DNA of 64,000 bases from Nautilus pompilius (taxonomy: Eukaryota > Mollusca > Cephalopoda > Nautilida > Nautilidae): assembly GCA_018389105.1 (NCBI GenBank), contig JACATO010002138.1:248001-312000 (forward strand). The letters run 5' to 3'. Of this stretch, positions 56,421 through 64,000 are shown piece after piece (within the stretch, counting starts at the first letter, position 1; each line of letters begins with the position of its first letter). Position numbers and translations under genes: made by a program. The notes below the pieces were generated by a model that ran no database searches, had not been told where the DNA came from, and saw only the letters and a program-made list of their open reading frames with translations.

Positions 56421-57317
56421 GGAATGGCACTACGTCCAATATATCTGGTGTGATCACAGACTGGAAAGGGATTCAAAGCATTCAGTCATTTCCCAAGATA
56501 CACAGAAGTCTTGACAAGGGTCAGATCAAGCACTTTTGACAGCATATATTATCACTTTATAACAATCCATGCATGTCCCACCAATATGTTTAAACCAAAG
56601 GAAGCTCTCACATAAATGAAGTGGAACCTGGATCAGGCCTTTCAAAATCTTAATGATTCAATGTTAAACAGGTTAGAGGTTTTTTTGTGCTGCAAAAGCA
56701 AGCTCAACAAATTAATATTGCCTGTCTTCTTTATTTGCTATTTTTCACAACAAATTAGCATATTGTAATTACAACATGTTGCCGAATTGTTGTGGCAGGG
56801 ACTATTTTGTTGCAAATTTGATTACACTAAAAATATAAGAAAATTATATAACTAAAAGAGTATTTTTACATACCTGTCTTCTCAGACAATAATAGCTTAA
56901 TTAAAGATATGGATTATTATTAGAAGTAGTAGTATCTGGTTTATCTAAATAATTTTAAAATAAAAACGTATCAATAGTAGTAATACAAGGATGTTGTTTA
57001 CATACAGGCGATATTTACATCAGTGCTTTCTGCATGTGACAAAGCACTAGATGCCATGCCACCAAGCAACACTGATGTGCAAGTACTCATATGCACCCTC
57101 CAGCTAATGCTTTGACTTATTGTGGTACCGGGGAGAAAGTAAATAACATGATCTTGCAGATGTCTGTGTGCACCAGAGAAGAGCAGTGACCTGTAATTCA
57201 TTTTCTGCAGGCCAAAGGTACTTCAACAATTGAAATCTACTGAAGCATGTTGGCAGTGTACAGGTGGATGAACAGCAAACATCACTACTGGATGTAGATA
57301 AACCAGGGTGCCTTAAC

Positions 57318-57660
57318 AGCACCACATGCAGCAGCATAACAGTGTAACACCACATGGTGCTTGGACAGACCTTCACCACTTTAAATAGACTGCACTTTGA
57401 ACCTGTACCATATTCATCCAAAAGTCCAGATCTTGCTCTCTCTCTAATTTTTATCTCTGGACCTTTAGAAGATAATCTTTTGGGGACAAAGGTTTGTGGT
57501 AATCACAAGGTCCAACAAACAGTGCAGTTGTGGTTTACACAACAACCAAAAATCTTCCATCAGGATAGTACCAAGAAACCTGAAATATCTTTTGACTACA
57601 TTTGCTGCTGAACAGGGAAGACTACATGGAGAAGTGATGCAGTCTAATAAATGATTCTTG
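57318..57660 (+). pseudogene. Mariner-like transposase relic, C-terminal end
   Basis: QQHNSVTPHGAWT (from 57329) is a decayed second catalytic block (usually QHDNARPHTA, with Asp to Asn). After a frame change comes LNRLHFEPVPYSSKSPDLAL (third block, SPDLAPSDFHLF region), then GPLEDNLLGTKV and QTVQLWFTQQPKIFHQDSTK, the normal C-terminal helix of DD34D mariners. It is unrelated in sequence to the element at 10618-11953. No start or upstream part was readable. Confidence 0.75.
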
Positions 57661-58825
57661 GTGACTAACTTTTTTTATTTATGGATTACCTTTACTTTCT
57701 GAAACACTCTTATACATAAAAATTAAAAATTAGCACATATATCTGCCAGTCACTTCAGATTATGCATCAGGATTTCATACAACTTTGTTGTTATTTCGAT
57801 TAAATATATTAATACAATACTGAAATTCTGGTAATCAACACTTTGAAGTTACAGTGCCAAAGTTTAGTAGTTTCTCTCTCTCTCTCTCTTTTTTATAAAT
57901 AAGATGTAAGTATTAATATTTAAAACAAAAAAAAAATGAATTCAATATCTGTAGAGAGATTGGCAGAGATAAAAGAGAGAGTTTGTCCAGCTGACAGAGA
58001 AGAATTATCCTGTTATAAGGTACATATACAAGCAGGCTGGTAAATCAAGATTAATCGCTGCTAAGAGGACAAAGTATGAACAGGCCAGAAACTGACAGAG
58101 TAATTTTGCAGTGAAGATGTATTGATGGACTATCTCTGTCTTAATTCAGCAGTAAAATATTGATGGATATTTGTTTCTTTTTCTATTTCTTTTTTTTTTT
58201 AGGAATCAAAACAGCGCTCATTATTTTTTAAACTTCGACACACGATAGATATGTTTTTTTTCTAGTGAAATGATAATTGGGGTACTTGAAGGCCCAATGG
58301 AAATTGAGGTGAAGGCTAAGCGGCACCAATGCCTTGTGCTCTTTCACAAATTTTTTAAAATTTGGCAGCCATGTATAGAATAAGCATCTTTAAAAAAGAA
58401 TTTAAATTTTACTTTTTTCAGTCATTTGGAATCTTTATTCTGCTGCATGTTTCTGGCAAAATTGTGATGTGGAATTGTGGTTAAAGGAATTTAATTAACT
58501 TTTCAAAAGTAAGAGGCATAAATAATATAATTATTAATTAAAAAGGTGTAATTATGCACAAAAAATTATTAATAACACTGTAAATATTATGTATTGAATA
58601 GTACAATGAAAACAAGTAAAAGGACACTGGAGCTCAAAATGGGTGATGGACAGATTTTGGGGATGGAAAATAAAGATGGAGGCTCAGCCCTCATATTTTG
58701 AGCAAGAAAGCAATTACGAGTAAAAAACAGTGGATAGAATTTTGAAAGTAAAAACTTCTTGGCAAACCCTGTCTTGACTTTCAAGATCTAAGGATACCAT
58801 ATTTTACAGCAGTGAACAAAGGAAT
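57661..58825. other. Non-coding stretch with simple repeats
   Basis: (TC)n at 57873-57891, an A9 run near 57930 and poly-T near 58190. Nothing else was recognised. Confidence 0.5.
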
Positions 58826-58827
58826 GT

Positions 58828-59090
58828 GGTGTGTTACTAGCCTTGGTGACCAAACAAGTTGGCTGGGTGTAGTTAGAAGCTCTTGAGCAGTTGTCAAGGA
58901 AGGAGCTGGACGAGAATTACCCATGGAACCTTCCATTTCAAGATGTGGAAAGAAATCGGAGTGTCCAAAAGACTCAGGCGGCTTGTGAAGAAGTGGGAGG
59001 TGTGCCAAACTGAGCCAGTCCTGACTAGGATTATAACTCCATCTTAGCAGTCCAGTAGTTTAACAAAGAAACCACTGGCCACCTCAGAAA
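58828..59090 (-). repeat. Main SINE family copy 12
   Basis: In reverse complement: GGTGGCCAGTGGTTTCTTTG, GGACTGCTAAGATGGAGTTA, TCCTAGTCAGGACTGGCTC, CCTCCCACTTCTTCACAAGC, GATTTCTTTCCACATCTTGA, TTCCATGGGTAATTC and CACCAAGGCTAGTAAC, which covers the whole family order. Confidence 0.72.
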
Positions 59091-62000
59091 TAAAAGCTTA
59101 TAGTCTGTGAAATAAAAGTCTTAGCCATGTGCGTGTTGTAAGTTCTAGGCATCCTATTCTTTGTCTTTCATTCCACCATACATCATCCCTTTTCTGTAGA
59201 TTTTAAATAATGTAACCACTTTAACTATTATACATCACACTCATCCTGCAGTAATACTTGGTAATTTGCCAGTCATTGGTTAGTTAGATCAACTTATTAG
59301 TAATGTCCTTCAGTGAAGTCATGTGGAGACTGCAGTTACTCATCACTTTGGTGACAGCAGATAATGATGATGAGTTTCATGAAAAGAAGCAAAACAGTCA
59401 CTGTAAGAAGGAAAGAAATGGATGCAGCAGATGTAAAAAAAAAAAAAAGAAGCCAGTAAAAATATCCAGGTTCAGGGATGTTCAGCATAAAACATGCTAC
59501 CTAGAAGCAAGCGATTCTTTCTTTGATATATTACATCACTTGTTGGAAGAAGATATTTGAGAAAACAAAAGCAGCACATATGGTAAGACATCTTGATGCT
59601 TTAGTCAAAATGTTCCACTCAGATATCGCACACCATCTGCATTATTACTCTAAGTATGCAGCTTTAGAATTATTCATTAAACTGGTTATTTTCTAGGTGG
59701 GCAGAGAGAGAACAAATGGGTATACAGTAGTGTGAAGTTTACAGCCAGGTGCTTGAAACTATTTTATTTAATTTTTAATTATGGCCAACATTGTTTTCAC
59801 TGTGTTCTGTGTTACTATTTCTTGGCCAATAAAAAAGTTTCAGTTTTTCTTACAAAAGTTTGTCATCATTATCCACTTTGAGTCAATTGTAATTTGTAAG
59901 CATTCTGTTAGAGGTCAGTTAGTGCCCTCCGAGATCTTTTATTAGAGTTAGTTATCAGCTAGAAAATGATGTCACCAGATCGTGGTATTTTGGTGTTTTT
60001 AGTGTCTGCCGGCCAAGCTGTTGTACCATCAGTCTCAGATTGGTTAGAAAGTACTTAGCATATTCTCATCACAGTTGTCAGAGGATAGAACCAACAGTTA
60101 CATCTAGAACCCTCCACTCTAGTGAACAAATGTTCAACAGCTTTGCCTGTTTCTATTACCAAAAGAATGTCAGAACTGCCAAAGATTATTCTTATTTACT
60201 ATGGCATACACAAAGGGTTTCATCAGTGGAAGACAATTATCCATCAATACATTTCTTAAAATGATTATCACTGTTAAATCACTCATCAGTAATTTATTTA
60301 ATTCATCAACAATTCTATTAGAAAGTTTTTTTCTAATCTCTGACCATGGCAGATCTCAGCTAATTTGTAATTATGACCCCCCCTAGTATTAGTATCTAAA
60401 GATAGACAATAATATATCTCTTAAATGTCTAAAATTCGTTAGGTCTAATATTCTTAATCATTCAATGTATTCTAAAACTCCTGTTGACATTCTTGGAAAA
60501 TGATGCTGAATCCTCACTAAATATTTCTTATAATGTACTGTACTTCACTTCAAGAATCTTTTCAGTCTAGCACTATTAATGAAGCCAGGACTTGGATCTC
60601 CAAAAGAAACTAGAACTTTGCCAAACTTTCTTGTTTTTGAGCAGGAACATGAATGACTGTTATAAAATATAGTGTTGTTTCTAATGAATATCAAAAAGAG
60701 TACTGCTGTCAGTTGCAAAAATTAGGACCCAGATTCCAAAGAAAACGAATCATCTTTGGTAATTATTCAGTTGAACTTTTAATTTCTATATCCTTATTTC
60801 AAATATTTTTGTTTATGCAGCTAAAGAGATATTTTACCTCCAGGAGAATTTAAAATTGGGAGATCTAGATTCAGAACCAGAAAAATAATTTTCAACTTTG
60901 AAGTTTTTATTTAGGTCTGTTTCAAACTAAATACAAGTTGGCAAGCTTGAAAATTATTACTAGTTATTTGTAAATATTAAAACAACAGATAACAGATTAT
61001 CTCTGGTACTTTAATCTGCTTTATATGTATTTTCAGAATTGCCTAAAGTATTATCATCATCTCCAAGAAATAGATACATTTGTCTGAGATCTCTATTTCA
61101 AAAACCGAAGCTTTTACCTTAAAACGGCACAGTTTATGATGCTAGTAGTTTCTAATTGTCTGTTATATAGATGTTTATAATTTTTAAAGGATTTATGATG
61201 CGCATAAATGCACAATTTTTTTTTACACAAAGCATTTTATAACCACAATGAAAAATTGCAGTAATATCTTTTGTTGTTTTTATAATTCTAAATGCTTCCA
61301 TGATGACTGATATGCAATGGTAGTGTGTGTAAGTGTTTTTTTCCTCCCCCTGCAAATGATGCTTTTTGACAGCAATGAAGTAGACTTCCATGATTTAATG
61401 ATCGCTCAGGGCACCCAACTTCTGCTTACCATTCTTATAAATCTTTATCAAAGCAGACAGAAGTACTGATGGTTGTATGTGTTGCTGTTGGTAAGCCAAT
61501 AACCATCCAGATTATTTTACTTTTGTCTGATCAACTCCCCCAAAGACTTAATGACTCGCCTTACAGTCCATGTTTCACAGACTGCTGCCAGCATAAACTT
61601 ACTTTCCTTTTTTTTTTGAAGAATAGCGCTATTGAACTGACTCTGAAGGATAATTCAAAGACACTTTCTCTTTCTTTCTTGAAAAAAAAATATACAAGAC
61701 CTGTCAGTTCTATTATTACTTTGATGATGCGTGTTTTTTTATTAAATACTAAATCATTTATTTTAGCTCATGAATAAGTTTTAAGGTGTCATCATCTAAT
61801 CATATCTACCATTGTTTTTTTCTTTAGAACTGTGCCAAGTTTTGATTATTTAGTATTTCTGTGGACTTTCCTGTTCCAAGAATTGATGAATTCTAAAAAA
61901 AAATTAGGGATTTTTTCAGTATACATTTGGAAATTTAAGGGCTTATACACTTGCTCTAGTATTACCTTTCATCAAGGCACTTACCCATAGCTTTACATTT

Positions 62001-64000
62001 TTTGTCAGTTGCTGCTCCTTGTTCTGGTTGCTGGTTTAGATTGAGTCTGTTATCACCTTTCTTTTGGTCACTTCACTTTTGTAGCCTGTGTCAAGTTAGC
62101 AAAAATGTATATCTTAATTGCCCTGATTTATTCAGACTTTAACATGCAAAAAATATTATCCTTCTAGATACTGGCTACTTCATCATCTTTGGATATTTTT
62201 ACTGCTAGAATTTGAAATAGTACAGAGGTAAATAATTTTATGTGTACTGTCACTTCCTGCATCAATCTTCTCCTCTTCATCTGAGCATCTTGCATGCCTA
62301 GATTCTTTCAATGAATTTAAAATTTTGGCTATGGTTGTGTTCTGAACCGTGGCTTACAAGCGCAAATGACTTCTATATGTAATCTGAGAAATTAGATCCT
62401 CATTTTAAACATTAATTAATAACTTTTAATCCAAAACATTTTTAAAAATTTTAATGATGTTTACATTTTAAACAAAGTATCTTTTCAGGATATATTTGCT
62501 CAGATACATAACCCTGATTTTGCCAATTCTGTGTATTCTCTTATGTATTTTTAATGATCGCTGTTATCGTTAAAAGAGTTTTGTATTTCCAACAGGCAGT
62601 TGATTTGTAAAATTAAAATGCCTATTTACACCATTCTAAAAAAACATTTACTGGACAGCCTGTTTCATGTATTTATGCTATGATAGTATTCATGTGCAGA
62701 CTTTCCAACAATCCCAAATTTTGACCTCTAATCCAATCAGCAGATCGAGTTTAAAAATTGGTCATTTCTACCAATTTTATGCATGTACACTGATTTTTTC
62801 TGGAAGTCTACCGATTTACGTAACTATAATTAATTTTTCGCACTCAAAATTTCGCAGTAAACGTCAGCCAATTGTTTGCTCTCTATAGCAAAACAAGTTG
62901 AGTAAACACGTGATTCACAACAGAAATCAGGCTTCACTTTCTTCTCAGCCACTGGAAACCAATTATACAAATAAGACCACCAGACATATCTACGGTTCAA
63001 AACTAAACACGATTGTTCACGTGGTTACTTAAAATGGCTTCTTTGGCAGCAAAGACGAAGAGAACGCTACGAGTGCACATTCCAGACGTCTTGGAAATCA
63101 GAATTTCCTTTGGGTGGCCAAATGTACTTTGAAAACAGATGCATTTTGCAAGGCTAAGCCTATTTTATTTTGCACTTGACGTTTATGAAATGCTTTAATT
63201 CTCTGACTGATTATGTTGTATCCACAATTAGGTTTGTTGTTTTTACTTAAACCAAATTCTTAATTCTTCATTGTTTAGTAATTTTAAAATCCCTGTTTCT
63301 TATTGTGTTATGAATGTGAATGGTATTTTCACTAGTAGCTGTCTTTCTCTTTCATTTTCATTTCTGATTGTTACAGTAAATTATTTACAAACATGTTCTG
63401 TATTTGTAATTTAAATGTAACGATATAGTTTTTTTTAAATAGTGTCTGTCAATACAATAACATTTGATATAACTGTTTTTACTTGTTCATTTAATATTTC
63501 CAATCAACATAAGAATTTGAACAACCTATTTGGTAATTGAAAACAATATTTCAAGATGATGTATGAGGTCTTCAGAAATGAAGCAAATACACATTTAAAC
63601 TAACTCATCAACTAAGTTTGAGTAAAACCATAAAAAGGACAGCCAAAAGAAATTACTCCCTCACTGGTATTTTAAATATATTTATATGTATATATGCATG
63701 CATTTGGTACCTCAACCTCATTTTCTAGAAGTGAAAAACACAACATTGTGTTAAGATTAAGTCTTAAATTTAAAAAAAATGAAAATATGATGATATCTTG
63801 AGACCTGCAGAATTGAAAACAAATGACAAAATCAAAGAATGTGTGGGTGTTTGCAAATTGATGGGCTTTAAACCAGTTTTGCTCATAAATTGCTTGATTT
63901 GCTGCGAGTCGCACAAATCTGCCCCATGAGAATTTTGAAAAGTTGGCAAACATGGAATAGGGGGCAAAAATAATGCCATCATTACATTATCACCATTAAC
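59091..64000. other. Non-coding stretch to the window end
   Basis: AT-rich with A and T runs. A short patch at about 62690-63130 is less AT-rich and carries a 32-codon open frame (MASLAAKTKRTLRVHIPDVL start near 63033), but there is no further support for a gene. No transposon or SINE copy was recognised. Confidence 0.45.

Noticed and set aside
57104..57421. 105-codon minus-strand frame
   Set aside because: It overlaps the plus-strand mariner relic and has no own signature.
62690..63130. Small open frame near 63.03 kb as a gene
   Set aside because: Only about 32 codons, no splice or regulatory support, and no recognised sequence.

Overview
The window looks like nuclear DNA of a multicellular animal. 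It is AT-rich, has no dense coding, and carries many dinucleotide microsatellites, poly-T runs, tRNA-derived SINEs, LINE remnants and several superfamilies of DNA transposon in many states of decay. The repertoire (a Tc1 element with ends beginning CAGGTGCATCTC, pogo/Tigger, BED-finger hAT, mariner) and the unique AT-rich blocks with homeodomain- and octamer-like words fit an aquatic vertebrate best. A cyclostome or another early-branching fish is possible. This assignment is inference and I cannot name the species.

Only one stretch looks like host protein-coding sequence: a putative last exon on the minus strand at 51-227, with a splice acceptor, stop codon and AATAAA signals in the right order. 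If it is real, at least part of the remaining window is the last intron of that gene. I found no rRNA, functional tRNA, CRISPR array or operon.

Layout. 1.3-2.5 kb: a GC-rich A-tailed retroposon and a 591-bp Tigger-type MITE. 6.3-9.4 kb: two copies of the main SINE and one copy of a second SINE. 10.6-11.95 kb: a full-length but dead mariner-like element. 12.2-15 kb: SINE copies. 16.8-17.7 kb: an unrecognised coding-like segment and a unique block. 17.7-19.96 kb: a dead Tigger1-like element. 20-22 kb: SINEs. 25.2-28.3 kb: a Tc1-like relic split by a 2,265-bp hAT with a perfect 8-bp target duplication. 30.7-33 kb: a SINE and a cluster of short palindromic MITEs. 35-37.2 kb and 40.3-40.6 kb: unique, possibly regulatory sequence. 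39.2-42.2 kb: two LINE open-reading-frame remnants. 43.0-43.3 kb: a GC-rich tRNA SINE with a 13-bp target duplication. 46.33-47.83 kb: a 1,500-bp Tc1 element with ~200-bp inverted repeats. 49.5-51.3 kb: a SINE and a second, ZBED5-like hAT. 52.2-54.9 kb: two copies of an unclassified repeat around a unique block. 56.1-57.65 kb: a Tc1 relic followed by a mariner relic. 58.8-59.1 kb: the last SINE.

None of the transposase genes appears able to make an intact protein, because each has stops, frameshifts or deletions. The non-autonomous families (the main SINE with about a dozen copies, the ~75-95-bp palindromic MITE with four full and one partial copy, and the Tigger MITE) must have relied on enzymes made elsewhere. 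All family names come from reading translations and ends by eye. No database search was possible.
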